Assembly: GCF_000687875.1 (NCBI RefSeq) | Contig: NZ_JHYG01000003.1 | Span: 248,001 to 312,000, forward strand | DNA length: 64,000 nt | Direction of reading: 5' to 3' | DNA from: Acidocella facilis ATCC 35904 | GTDB taxonomy: Bacteria; Pseudomonadota; Alphaproteobacteria; Acetobacterales; Acetobacteraceae | Shown here: positions 26,407 through 35,397 of the stretch, piece after piece | Layout: the number at the start of each line of letters is the position of its first letter | Position numbering within the stretch: position 1 is the first letter of the stretch | Notes under the pieces: model-generated | The model's database searches: none | What the model saw: only the letters and a program-made list of their open reading frames with translations | What the model was told of the DNA's origin: nothing | Made by a program: the position numbers and the translations under genes

Positions 26407-27642
26407 TCACCCCACTTGTGCCATCACCCCCAATACCTCCGTCGCCGCCCGCACCCCGCTCTCATAGGCCCCATGCGCGGTCGAAAAATCCGTTGCATGT
26501 GTCGCTTCCCCTGCGAAAAACAGACGGTTCTCGAATGGCCGCGCTAGCGCCGCGCGGGCGCTGCGTTGGCCGGGGCGGGCGTAGGAGTAGGAGCCGCCGA
26601 TATGGGTGGTGCGGGTCCAGTCGGTGGTGATCAGCGGGCGCAGCTGTTTGCGCACATCGGCACCCAGCAGCTTCGCCAGCCCGTCCATGGCTGCCGCGTA
26701 GGCGGCGACCGGACCTTCGCGGGTGATGATCTCGGCGCTGTCATTGCCGAGATAGGCTTCGATGGTCGGTAAACCCATAGGCCGGATGCCGTAACTCATC
26801 GCTTTCACATCGCGCGGGTCGCCGAGCAGATGGCTGCGGGGCTCGAACGCTTCGGGTTCCAGCAGCTCGAAAATCACCTTCTCGTCATGGCCGAGCGGCA
26901 GCTGTGCGGCCGCCTCCCGCCACGCAGCCGCCCCCGCCGGCAGCCTGATCCGCTCGTCCGCCAGCATCGCGGTGGAGCAGGTGAGGATGGCGGCGCGCGC
27001 GCGGATCGTCCCGCCCGGCGTGGTCAGCGCCACGCCCGCGGCGGTGAGAGAAATCTCCTGCACCGGCGTGGAGAGTTTCAAATCCACCCCGGCCGGAAAA
27101 TGGGAGCTGATCAGCGCGCCATAGCCGCCGGGCATGCGCCAGTTCTCGTCGGTGGAGGCCTCCTCATAGGCGGCGTAATCGGCGGCGGACATCTCCTCCA
27201 GCCGGCCGCCGCTGATGAAGCCGACGATGGTGCGGATATAATCATTCCACGCCCCACCAGCCTCCAGCGCGCCGGCGGCGACATCATCCGCCGGCGGGTT
27301 GTCGAGCAGGCGTTGCGACCAGGCATCGAACGCCTCGCTCGCCGCATCCTGCTCGGCGGGGGTGAAGCCGAGATCGCGATATTGCCGGCGCCAGGCGGAG
27401 GGGCGGCGATAGATCTCCACCCCGGCGGCCTCGGCCAGCCGCGTCCAGACATTGCGGCTGGCCGAATGCAGCCAGGCACAGCCCATATCCAGCTTCAGCC
27501 CGGCCAGATCCAGGGTCCAGCCCCGCCCGCCCAGGCGTGCTGCTGCCTCGATCAGCATCACCTTGCGTCCCTGCCCGGCCAGATGGCGCGCCGCACCGAT
27601 GCCGGCGGCGCCGCCGCCGATGATGGCGATGTCGATCTCCAT
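26407..27642 (-). CDS. Flavin-containing amine oxidase
   Basis: 411-residue FAD enzyme of the monoamine oxidase family. The dinucleotide-binding fold opens the protein (IIGGGAAGIGAARHLAGQG then VMLIEAAARLGGRG), and the C-terminal FAD motif is FFAGEATHATDFSTAHGAYESG. The likely reaction is oxidative deamination of an amine; the substrate is unknown. No signal peptide, so cytoplasmic. It is divergent from a LysR regulator 97 bases away, a common arrangement for regulated catabolic genes. The ATG at 27642 has GGAG 10 bases upstream. Confidence 0.88.
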   Translation of the reverse strand: MEIDIAIIGGGAAGIGAARHLAGQGRKVMLIEAAARLGGRGWTLDLAGLKLDMGCAWLHSASRNVWTRLAEAAGVEIYRRPSAWRRQYRDLGFTPAEQDAASEAFDAWSQRLLDNPPADDVAAGALEAGGAWNDYIRTIVGFISGGRLEEMSAADYAAYEEASTDENWRMPGGYGALISSHFPAGVDLKLSTPVQEISLTAAGVALTTPGGTIRARAAILTCSTAMLADERIRLPAGAAAWREAAAQLPLGHDEKVIFELLEPEAFEPRSHLLGDPRDVKAMSYGIRPMGLPTIEAYLGNDSAEIITREGPVAAYAAAMDGLAKLLGADVRKQLRPLITTDWTRTTHIGGSYSYARPGQRSARAALARPFENRLFFAGEATHATDFSTAHGAYESGVRAATEVLGVMAQVG

Positions 27643-27739
27643 GGCTTCACACTCCGTTTTCTCGGACTGTCATATCCCGCCCCACGCCGTTAGGTTAATA
27701 GGGTAGAATTGAAACAGGCTATTCGAGTTTTGAGGTATA

Positions 27740-28645
27740 ATGCGCGGAACTGAGTTTGCCCGGCTGCGGGCCTTCGTGACGGTGGTGGAGGAGCAGAATT
27801 TCGCCCGCGCCGCGACCCGGCTGCGCATTGCCGCGCCGACGCTGAGCCAGATGATCCGCGAGCTGGAGGAGGCGCTGGGGGTGCGGCTGCTCAACCGCAC
27901 CACCCGCAGCCTCTCGCTCACCGCAGCCGGCACCCGGTTGCTGGCGCGCTTCAAGCCGGCGATGGCGGAGATGCAGGCGGCACTTGAGGATGTCGCCAGC
28001 CTGCGGGACACGCCGGCCGGGCTGGTGCGGTTGCACACCCCGGCCCAGCCCTGCGCCGCCTTCATCGAGCCGCTGCTGGGGGCGTTTCATGCCGCCTATC
28101 CGGATATCGTGCTGGACATCACCGTGGATGACGCCGTCACCAACATCGTCGAGGCGGGGTTCGATGTCGGCATCCGCATCGGCGAGCTGCTGGAGCAGGA
28201 CATGGTGGCGCTGCGGTTGTGCGGGGACATGCGCCAGATCGCCGCCGCTTCGCCTGAATATCTGGACAAGTTCGGGGTGCCGCAGACGCCGGGGGATCTG
28301 CTGGGCCATCGCTGCATCAATATCCGCCCGCCGGGCCGGGCGGGGATTTATAACTGGGAATTCGGGCAGAATGGGCGCTGGTTCGCGGTGGCGGTGGGCG
28401 GGCCGTTGATCGTCTCGCACCGGGAGGTGGCGTTGCGGGCGGCGCTGCAGGGTGTGGGCATCGCCTTCATGTCGGAGCAGCTGCTGCGCCCGCATATCGA
28501 GGCCGGGCGGCTGGTCGGGCTGTTGCGGGATTACGCGCCGCCTTTTCCCGGCTGGCATCTCTATTATCCCAGCCAGCGCGATCTGCCGGGGGCGGTAAGG
28601 GCCTTCGTGGAGGTCTGCCGCGCTCATGCGGCGGTTGAAGGATGA
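27740..28645 (+). CDS. LysR-family transcriptional regulator
   Basis: 301 residues. The N-terminal winged helix-turn-helix (about 5-63) includes RAATRLRIAAPTLSQMIRELEEALGV; the rest is the periplasmic-binding-protein-like effector domain. GAGG lies five bases before the start. It may regulate the divergent amine oxidase, the chromate transporter that follows it, or both. Close resemblance to the CrgA/AaeR-like group is suggested by the RTTRSLSLTAAG region, but the effector is not known. Confidence 0.92.
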   Translation: MRGTEFARLRAFVTVVEEQNFARAATRLRIAAPTLSQMIRELEEALGVRLLNRTTRSLSLTAAGTRLLARFKPAMAEMQAALEDVASLRDTPAGLVRLHTPAQPCAAFIEPLLGAFHAAYPDIVLDITVDDAVTNIVEAGFDVGIRIGELLEQDMVALRLCGDMRQIAAASPEYLDKFGVPQTPGDLLGHRCINIRPPGRAGIYNWEFGQNGRWFAVAVGGPLIVSHREVALRAALQGVGIAFMSEQLLRPHIEAGRLVGLLRDYAPPFPGWHLYYPSQRDLPGAVRAFVEVCRAHAAVEG

Positions 28646-28712
28646 CGCTTTGATGACGCGCTGGCCTGAACCGGGTGCGGCCTGTTACGAGCGTGGCGAT
28701 CAGGGGGGCGCC

Positions 28713-29891
28713 ATGGAGGAGAGCAAGGGCAGCGCGCTGGAGGTGCTGCGGATTTTCCTGCGGCTGGGCTGCAGCTGCTTTGGCGGGCCGGTGGCGCATA
28801 TCGGCTATTTCCGCACGGAATTCGTGAGCAAGCGCGGCTGGCTGGCGGAGCGCGATTATGCCGAGCTGGTTGGGCTCTGTCAGTTCCTGCCCGGCCCGGC
28901 GAGCAGCCAGGTCGGCTTTGCCATCGGCCTGTTGCGGGCTGGGCTGCCGGGGGCGCTGGCGGCCTGGGTTGGGTTCACGCTGCCTTCGGCCTTGTTGCTG
29001 GTCGCCTTCGCTTACGGTGCCGGGCATCTGAACGGGGGGCTGGGGCAGGGGCTGCTGCACGGGCTGAAGCTGGTGGCGGTGGCGATCGTCGCGCAGGCGG
29101 TCTGGGGCATGGCGAAATCCTTCTGCCCGGATCTCCGGCGCGCCGGCATCGCGGTGGCGTGCGGCCTGCTGATCCTCAGCGCGCAGAGCGGGGCGATGCA
29201 GCTGGTGGTGATCGCGCTGGGGGCGTTGGCGGGGCTGGCGCTGTGCCAGGGCGGCGGCGTGCCGGAGCCGGTGGCGCAGATGCCGGTCTCGCGCCGGGCC
29301 GGGCTGGTGGCGCTGGGGCTGTTCTTTTTGCTGCTGTTCGGGCTGCCGATGCTGGCCTGGATGCCGTCCATGGCGGTGATGGCGGCCTTCTACCATGCCG
29401 GCGCGCTGGTGTTTGGCGGCGGTCATGTGGTGCTGCCGCTGCTGCGCGATGCGGTGGTGGCGCCGGGCTGGGTGGGGTCTGGGGCTTTCCTGGCTGGCTA
29501 TGGCGCGGCGCAGGCGGTGCCCGGCCCGCTGTTCAGCTTCGCCGCCTATCTCGGCACGCTGGCCGCCCCCTTGCCGGGGCCGGGCGGGGCGGCGCTGGCG
29601 CTGATCGGGATCTTCCTGCCGGGGATGCTGATTTTGCTGGCCGCACTTCCCTTCTGGGCGGCGCTGCGCCGGCGGCCCGGCGCGCAAGCGGCGATGCGCG
29701 GGGTGAATGCGGCCGTGGTCGGGCTGCTGGCCGCTTCGCTCTATAACCCGGTCTGGACCAGCGCGGTGCTGCGCCCGGCCGATGCGGCGCTGGCGCTGGT
29801 TCTGTTTCTGCTGCTGCTGGTTGCCAAGCTGCCGCCGCTGGCGGTGGTGGGGCTTGGCGCGCTGGGCGGGATGGGGCTGATATTCATTTAG
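28713..29891 (+). CDS. chrA: Chromate transporter family protein ChrA
   Basis: 392 residues from the chosen start. Two homologous CHR domains: the first begins FLRLGCSCFGGPVAHIGYFR with LCQFLPGPASSQVGFAIG, the second has VFGGGHVVLPLLRDAVV and AAQAVPGPLFSFAAYLG, the standard bidomain ChrA pattern with about ten helices. Family members export chromate by proton-coupled antiport. I chose ATG 28713 because a GGGGGG ribosome-binding stretch precedes it and family proteins start close to this point; in-frame ATGs at 28653 and 28626 (overlapping the LysR gene) are alternatives. Confidence 0.9.
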   Translation: MEESKGSALEVLRIFLRLGCSCFGGPVAHIGYFRTEFVSKRGWLAERDYAELVGLCQFLPGPASSQVGFAIGLLRAGLPGALAAWVGFTLPSALLLVAFAYGAGHLNGGLGQGLLHGLKLVAVAIVAQAVWGMAKSFCPDLRRAGIAVACGLLILSAQSGAMQLVVIALGALAGLALCQGGGVPEPVAQMPVSRRAGLVALGLFFLLLFGLPMLAWMPSMAVMAAFYHAGALVFGGGHVVLPLLRDAVVAPGWVGSGAFLAGYGAAQAVPGPLFSFAAYLGTLAAPLPGPGGAALALIGIFLPGMLILLAALPFWAALRRRPGAQAAMRGVNAAVVGLLAASLYNPVWTSAVLRPADAALALVLFLLLLVAKLPPLAVVGLGALGGMGLIFI

Positions 29892-29902
29892 ATATCAGTG
29901 GC

Positions 29903-30096
29903 TTATTCGAACCCGGCCGCCTCGTCCATCCGCGTCCCCTCCCGCACCCCCTCGATATCGCCAAGCGCCACCAGCAGATGGGAAAGCGGACGCTTTTCTG
30001 CCGGATCTCCCGCTCGATGCCGATCAGCGCGGAAAATAGAAAGGCCAGCGACAATTCGCCGATCTGCAGCCCGTTCGGATCGAAACCATGCAGCAT
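29903..30096 (-). pseudogene. mgtC/sapB relic with internal deletion
   Basis: On the minus strand, ATG at 30096 with GGAGG upstream starts LHGFDPNGLQIGELSLAFLF then SALIGIEREIRQKS, the typical N-terminus of MgtC/SapB membrane proteins. After about 35 codons the homology stops. In a shifted frame a short tail follows (PLSHLLVALGDIEGVRE..., ending at the TAA at 29903) that looks like an MgtC C-terminal end. About 150 internal residues and the frame are lost, so the gene is broken. The in-frame reading instead runs to 29884. Inferred deletion relic. Confidence 0.6.
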
Positions 30097-30274
30097 CAAA
30101 GATGCCTCCCGCAGCCCTGCCTGAGCGGCACGCTGCCAAAACATGAAAACGAGGTCAGGCTCCTTGCATTACAGACCTCTCGGTGGTTCAGATTGGGGTG
30201 ATTGGGGAGATGCCTATGCCGATTAAACATGAGGGGCAGCAGGCGCCGGCCAAACTGGCAAGCGGGTTTGCGGG

Positions 30275-32497
30275 ATGAGCGCGCTGCCCTATCGCGCCGC
30301 CTTGGAGGCTTGCGCCGCCGAGCCGATCCGCATTCCCGGGGCCATCCAGCCGCATGGCGCGCTGCTCTGTTTCGATCCGCAGACCCTGGCCCTGCGCCAG
30401 ATGAGCCGCAATGCAGCGGCGATGCTGGGGGTCGAGCTGGCGCCTGGTCCCCTGCCAGCCGGGCTTTCAGGGCTTCAGGCGCCGCTGCGCGCCTGGCTGG
30501 AGAGCGGCGATGTCGTGTTCCTGAAAGTGCTGGAGGTCGCCGGGCGGCGCTGGCAGCTGCAAGGGCATCTCACCCCGCAAGGCGCGCTGCTGGAATTCGA
30601 GCCGCCGCCGCAGCCGGATGAGGAGGCGCTGGAGAGCCTCTATCCCCGGCTCAGCGCCTTCATGGCGGATCTCAGCGCTTCGGCGGATCTGGCCGGGGTG
30701 GCGCGCGCCGCGGTGCGCGAGATTCGCGCGCTGACGCAGTTCAACCGCGTGCTGCTCTATAGTTTCGATGAGACCGGCGACGGTACCGTGCTGGCCGAGG
30801 CCAATGATGGCGTGCTGCCCAGCTATCAGGGTTTGCGTTTTCCCGCCTCCGACATTCCCGAACAGGCCCGGGCTTTGTATCGGCTCAGCCGCATCCGGCT
30901 GATCCCGGCGGTGGATTACACGCCCTGCCCGATCGAGCCGGTGAACAGCCCGGTGGACCAGGCGCCGCTGGACCTCTCCCGGGCGGGCTTGCGCAGCGTC
31001 TCGCCGGTGCATCTGGAATATATGCGCAATATGGGCACCGGCGCCTCGATGTCGGTCTCGATCCTGGTGAATGGCGCGCTCTGGGGGCTGATCTCGGCGC
31101 ATAACGCGGCGCCGCGCATGGTCAACCCGCAGATTCGCAATGCCTGCGACATTCTGGGGCAAGTGCTGTCGATGCATATCGAGACCCGGCTGCAGGCCGG
31201 GCTGGCGGCGGAGCGGCTGGCGCTTTCGGCGGTCGAGCAGAGCCTGCTGGCCGGGCTGGCGGAGGCGCCGAGCCTGCAGGCGGGGCTGGCCGCGCATGCG
31301 GCCGAGCTGCTGGCCATGCTGCGCGCGCAAGGGGCGGCGACCATCATCCAGGGCAAGGTCTGGATAACCGGGCAGACCCCGGATGAGGCGGCGATCAAAG
31401 CCTTTGCGGCGGATCTGCAGGCCGCCGGGGAAGAACAGTTCGAGACTGACAGCCTGGCTCAGCGTTGGCCGCAGGCGGCGGGCTTCGGCGCCCAGGCCAG
31501 CGGCATGCTGGCGATCTCCACCTCCCAGGTGCATGCCGATTACGTCTTCTGGTTCCGCCCGGAGCTGGTGCGCACGGTGGAATGGAGCGGCAATCCGGTG
31601 AAGGCGGCGGAGCCGGTTTCCGGCCGGCTGCACCCGCGCAAATCCTTTGAGATGTGGAAAGAGCGGGTGGAGCTGCGCAGCGCCCCCTGGCGCCCGGCCG
31701 AGATTGAAACCGCGATCTCCTTCCGCAACGCCATCCAGACTTTGGTGCTGCGCCGGGCCGAGGAGCGGGCCGAGCTGACCGATATGCTGGAGCGCTCCAA
31801 CCGCGAGCTGGAGGCGTTTTCCTACTCCATCTCGCATGATCTGCGCGCCCCTTTCCGGCATATTGTCGGTTTCGCCGAGCTGCTTTCGGATCGCGAGCGC
31901 TCGCTGGATGAGCGCTCGCGTCATTACGTCACCACGATCAAGGACGCGGCGGTCTCCGCCGGGCGGCTGGTGGATGATCTGCTGGCCTTCTCCCAGCTCG
32001 GCCGCAGCCAGCTCCATAAAACCCGGGTCGATATGGCGAAGCTGGTGCAGGAGGCGCGCCGGCTGCTGGAGCCGGAGTTGGGCGGGCGGCTGGTGCAGTG
32101 GCGGGTCGAGCCCCTGCCCGATGGTTGGGGCGATGCCACCATGCTGCGGCAGGTCTGGCAGAACCTGCTGCAGAACGCGATCAAATATACCCGTGGCCGG
32201 GAGATGACGCGGATTTCAGTTGGCGGTACGGCGCAGGGCGGCAAAATCCGCTACTGGGTGGAGGATAATGGCGTCGGCTTCGAGATGGCCTATGCCGGCA
32301 AGCTGTTCGGGGTGTTCCAGCGGCTGCACCGGATTGAGGAGTTTGAGGGCACCGGCATCGGGCTGGCGCTGGTGAAACGGATTGTCGAGCGCCATGGCGG
32401 CACGGTCGAGGCGCACGGTGAGCCAGGCAAGGGCGCGCGCTTCAGTTTCGTGCTACCCGAGGCTGGGCATGACAAAAGGAAGACGATAAGTGGCTGA
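30275..32497 (+). CDS. Bacteriophytochrome histidine kinase
   Basis: Red/far-red photoreceptor kinase of 740 residues. Order: PAS (about 10-110) with the bilin-attachment Cys13 just before EPIRIPGAIQPHGALL; GAF (about 130-300) with FPASDIPEQARALYRLSRIR; PHY (about 310-490) with the tongue-like RLHPRKSFEMWKERV; HisKA with phosphorylatable His521 in SYSISHDLRAPFRHI; HATPase (about 620-735) with NLLQNAIKY and GTGIGLALVKRI. The Cys position fits biliverdin binding. No heme oxygenase gene is nearby to supply biliverdin. It overlaps the following response regulator by 8 bases. Confidence 0.93.
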   Translation: MSALPYRAALEACAAEPIRIPGAIQPHGALLCFDPQTLALRQMSRNAAAMLGVELAPGPLPAGLSGLQAPLRAWLESGDVVFLKVLEVAGRRWQLQGHLTPQGALLEFEPPPQPDEEALESLYPRLSAFMADLSASADLAGVARAAVREIRALTQFNRVLLYSFDETGDGTVLAEANDGVLPSYQGLRFPASDIPEQARALYRLSRIRLIPAVDYTPCPIEPVNSPVDQAPLDLSRAGLRSVSPVHLEYMRNMGTGASMSVSILVNGALWGLISAHNAAPRMVNPQIRNACDILGQVLSMHIETRLQAGLAAERLALSAVEQSLLAGLAEAPSLQAGLAAHAAELLAMLRAQGAATIIQGKVWITGQTPDEAAIKAFAADLQAAGEEQFETDSLAQRWPQAAGFGAQASGMLAISTSQVHADYVFWFRPELVRTVEWSGNPVKAAEPVSGRLHPRKSFEMWKERVELRSAPWRPAEIETAISFRNAIQTLVLRRAEERAELTDMLERSNRELEAFSYSISHDLRAPFRHIVGFAELLSDRERSLDERSRHYVTTIKDAAVSAGRLVDDLLAFSQLGRSQLHKTRVDMAKLVQEARRLLEPELGGRLVQWRVEPLPDGWGDATMLRQVWQNLLQNAIKYTRGREMTRISVGGTAQGGKIRYWVEDNGVGFEMAYAGKLFGVFQRLHRIEEFEGTGIGLALVKRIVERHGGTVEAHGEPGKGARFSFVLPEAGHDKRKTISG

Positions 32498-32945
32498 TTT
32501 GCGACCTATTTTGCTGGTCGAGGACAATCCGAGGGATCTGGAGCTGACGCTCGCGGCGCTGGCCAAATGCCAGCTCGCCAACGAGATCGTGGTGGCGCGG
32601 GACGGGGCGGAGGCGCTGGATTATCTCTATGCGCGCGGCGCCCACGAGAACCGCGTGCCGGGCGACCCGGCGGTGGTGCTGCTGGATCTGAAGCTGCCGA
32701 AGGTGGATGGGCTGGAGGTGCTGGAGAAGGTGAAGTCCGACCCGATGCAGCGCCAGATCCCGGTGGTGATGCTGACCTCCTCGCGCGAGGAGCGCGACCT
32801 TTTGCGCAGCTATGAGCTGGGGGTGAACGCCTTCGTGGTGAAGCCGGTGGATTTCAACGCGTTTTTCGAGGCGATCCAGGATCTGGGGATGTTCTGGGCG
32901 ATTTTGAACGAGCCGCCGCCGGGTGCGCGATCCAATGGCATCTGA
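32490..32945 (+). CDS. Single-domain response regulator (Rcp1-like)
   Basis: 151 residues, receiver domain only. Glu11/Asp12 acidic pair, phosphoacceptor Asp66 in VVLLDLKLPKVDG, Thr/Ser in VVMLTSSREERD and Lys in VVKPVDFNAF. The insertions and C-terminal FFEAIQDLGMFW are typical of the phytochrome-associated Rcp1 group. No output domain, so it probably passes phosphate on or acts by protein contact. It overlaps the phytochrome gene before it and the hybrid kinase after it (11 bases). Confidence 0.93.
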   Translation: MADLRPILLVEDNPRDLELTLAALAKCQLANEIVVARDGAEALDYLYARGAHENRVPGDPAVVLLDLKLPKVDGLEVLEKVKSDPMQRQIPVVMLTSSREERDLLRSYELGVNAFVVKPVDFNAFFEAIQDLGMFWAILNEPPPGARSNGI

Positions 32946-35367
32946 GACGCCGGTTCGGGTTCTGCTGCTGGAGGATAGCGCGGTCGATGCCGAGCTGGTG
33001 GCGGCGCATCTGCGCAAGGCGGAGCTGGAGGCGGAGATCACCTGCGTCGCCACCCAGGCGGATTTTCGCGCGGCGCTGAAGCGCGATACGCATGATGTGG
33101 TGCTGGCGGATTATTCGCTGCCGGATTTCGACGGGCTGAGCGCGCTGGCCATCGCCCAGGAGCTGCGCCCGCATCTGCCCTTCGTCTTCGTCTCCGGCGT
33201 GGTGGGGGAGGAATTCGCCACCAATGCGCTGAAGCTGGGGGCGCTGGATTATGTGCTGAAGCGTAATCTCTCGCGCGTCGCCCCGGCGGTGCGCCGGGCG
33301 CTGGACCAGGCGCGCGAGCGCGGCGAGCGCCGGGACGCGCTGGCGGCGCTGGAGCGCAGCGAGATGAATGCCCGCCTCGCCGCCGAGGCGGCGAAGCTGG
33401 GCTTGTGGGAATATGCCCCGGAGAGCGAGACGCTGCGCTGGGACGACACCGCGCGCTGGATTTTCGGCGCCGGCCCGCAGGACGAGCTGAGCCTGGAATT
33501 TTTGCGCGCGCGCTGCCACGAGGAAGATGGCGCGGCCTTGTTCGCGGCGCTGCGCGCGGCGCTGGAGGGGCAATCCGGCAAGACCGCGCGGGTGCAGCAG
33601 GATATCCGCATCACCCTGCCCGGCGGCGCCTTGCGCTGGGTGGCCGTGCATGGCCAGGCGCTGGCCGATACCACGCGCAGCCTGCGGCTGGTGGGGGTGG
33701 TACGCGACATTACCGAGGAGCGCCACGCCCAGGAGATCATGCGCGCCGAGGCGCAGGAGCTGGAGCGCCAGGTGGCGATCCGCACCGCCGAGCGCGACCG
33801 GATCTGGCGGTTGAGCGACGAGCTGTTCGCCGTGGTCGATCTGGGCGGGCGCATTCGCCGCGCCAACCCGGCCTGGGAGAGCCTGCTTGGCTATCAGGAA
33901 GGCCGGCTGGATGGCTGCCTGTTGAGCCTGCTGCTGCATCCGGAGGATCGCGACGGGCTGGCGGAGGTGCTGCAAGAGCTGCGCGATGGCCGCAAGCCGC
34001 CGCGCCGGGAGGACCGGTTCAGCCACCAGAATGGCGGCTGGCGCTGGATTTCCTGGGGGGCGGTGGCGGAGGAGGGGGCGGTCTATCTCGCCGGGCGGGA
34101 TGTCACCGCCGAGCGCGAGGCGCGGATCGCCCTGGCCGAGCGTAATGCCGAGCTGGCGGCGCAGATCGAGGAGCGCCAGCGTGTGGAGGAGACGCTGCGG
34201 CAGATGCAGCGGCTGGAGGCGGTGGGCCAGCTCACCTCCGGCGTGGCGCATGATTTCAACAATCTGCTCACTGTGATTCTCGGCAATATCGGCTTCGCCG
34301 AGCGCCGGCTGAAAACCGCCGGGGATGATAAATTCCTGCAGCGTTTGCAGACTATGCGCAGCGCGGCCGAGCGCGGCGCCTCGCTGACCGCGCAGCTGCT
34401 CGCCTTCTCCCGCCGTCAGCGGCTGGAGCCGAAGGCGGTGGATCTGAACGAGACGGTGCAGGGCATGCGCGAGCTGCTGCAAAGCACGATGGGCGGCTCA
34501 ATTCGCATCGAGACGAATCTGCGCGCGGATTTGTGGAGCGCGCTGGTCGATCCGACCCAGATCGAGCTGATCATCCTCAACCTCGCGATCAATGCCCGCG
34601 ATGCGATGGAGGTAGGCGGCACGCTGACGCTGGAGACCGCGAATGTCAGCCGCACCGGCCCGCGCCAGCGCCCGGAGGAGCCGCCGCCGGGGGATTATGT
34701 GATGCTCTCGGTGCGCGATACCGGCACCGGCATGAGCCCGGAGGTGCTGGCCAAGGCGTTCGAGCCGTTCTTCACCACCAAGGAGGTGGGCAAGGGCTCG
34801 GGGCTGGGGCTGGCACAGGTTTATGGCTTCGCCGCGCAGTCCGGCGGCGGGGTGAATATCGAGACGCGGATCGGGGTTGGCACCACCATCTCGGTATTTC
34901 TGCCGCGTACGCAGACGGCGCAGGATGCCGGGCCGGACGCGGCGGCGCATGCCCCGGTGCCGGCGGCGCAGGCCGGGCAGACGGTGCTGGTGGTGGATGA
35001 TGATCCGCAAGTGCGCGAGGTGACCAGCACGGTTCTGGGCGAGGCTGGCTATCGGCTGACGGAGGCCGCCAGCGGGGCCGAGGCGTTGGCGATTTTGCGG
35101 ACGAAGCAGCGTGTGGATCTGCTGGTGGCGGATTTCGCGATGCCGGGGATGAGCGGGGGGGAGCTGGCGCGGGAGGGCCAGGCCCTGCGGCCGGGGCTGA
35201 AGGTGCTGTTCGTCACCGGCTATGTCGATCTCACCTCGCTGGATGGGGTCGGCGAGGCGCAGATCATCCGCAAGCCCTTCCAGGAGGAGGAGCTGCGGGC
35301 CAAGGTCTCGGAGCTGCTGCGCGCTTCGCCGCCCGGCAATGTGTTGCGGTTCACCCGCTCGGGCTGA
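32935..35367 (+). CDS. Hybrid histidine kinase (REC-PAS-PAS-HK-REC)
   Basis: 810 residues, no membrane segment. Receiver 1 (about 6-125) with Asp59 in VVLADYSLPDFDG; two PAS domains (about 150-265 and 290-400); a short coiled segment; a CckA-like HisKA with His439 in GVAHDFNNLLTVILGN; HATPase with NLAINARDAM and GSGLGLAQVYGF; receiver 2 (about 690-800) with Asp733 in LLVADFAMPGMSGG. A GTG at 32923 is an alternative start, but ATG 32935 directly precedes the conserved receiver. Receivers at both ends suggest a phosphorelay node, probably receiving input from the phytochrome genes upstream. Inferred from context. Confidence 0.9.
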   Translation: MASETPVRVLLLEDSAVDAELVAAHLRKAELEAEITCVATQADFRAALKRDTHDVVLADYSLPDFDGLSALAIAQELRPHLPFVFVSGVVGEEFATNALKLGALDYVLKRNLSRVAPAVRRALDQARERGERRDALAALERSEMNARLAAEAAKLGLWEYAPESETLRWDDTARWIFGAGPQDELSLEFLRARCHEEDGAALFAALRAALEGQSGKTARVQQDIRITLPGGALRWVAVHGQALADTTRSLRLVGVVRDITEERHAQEIMRAEAQELERQVAIRTAERDRIWRLSDELFAVVDLGGRIRRANPAWESLLGYQEGRLDGCLLSLLLHPEDRDGLAEVLQELRDGRKPPRREDRFSHQNGGWRWISWGAVAEEGAVYLAGRDVTAEREARIALAERNAELAAQIEERQRVEETLRQMQRLEAVGQLTSGVAHDFNNLLTVILGNIGFAERRLKTAGDDKFLQRLQTMRSAAERGASLTAQLLAFSRRQRLEPKAVDLNETVQGMRELLQSTMGGSIRIETNLRADLWSALVDPTQIELIILNLAINARDAMEVGGTLTLETANVSRTGPRQRPEEPPPGDYVMLSVRDTGTGMSPEVLAKAFEPFFTTKEVGKGSGLGLAQVYGFAAQSGGGVNIETRIGVGTTISVFLPRTQTAQDAGPDAAAHAPVPAAQAGQTVLVVDDDPQVREVTSTVLGEAGYRLTEAASGAEALAILRTKQRVDLLVADFAMPGMSGGELAREGQALRPGLKVLFVTGYVDLTSLDGVGEAQIIRKPFQEEELRAKVSELLRASPPGNVLRFTRSG

Positions 35368-35397
35368 GGCGGCGCGGCGTTTTGGGGCGGCTTTGCG

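Noticed and set aside
30145-30274. Possible magnesium riboswitch upstream of the mgtC relic
   Set aside because: Only a short GAGGTC/GACCTC stem is visible; no M-box core could be built.
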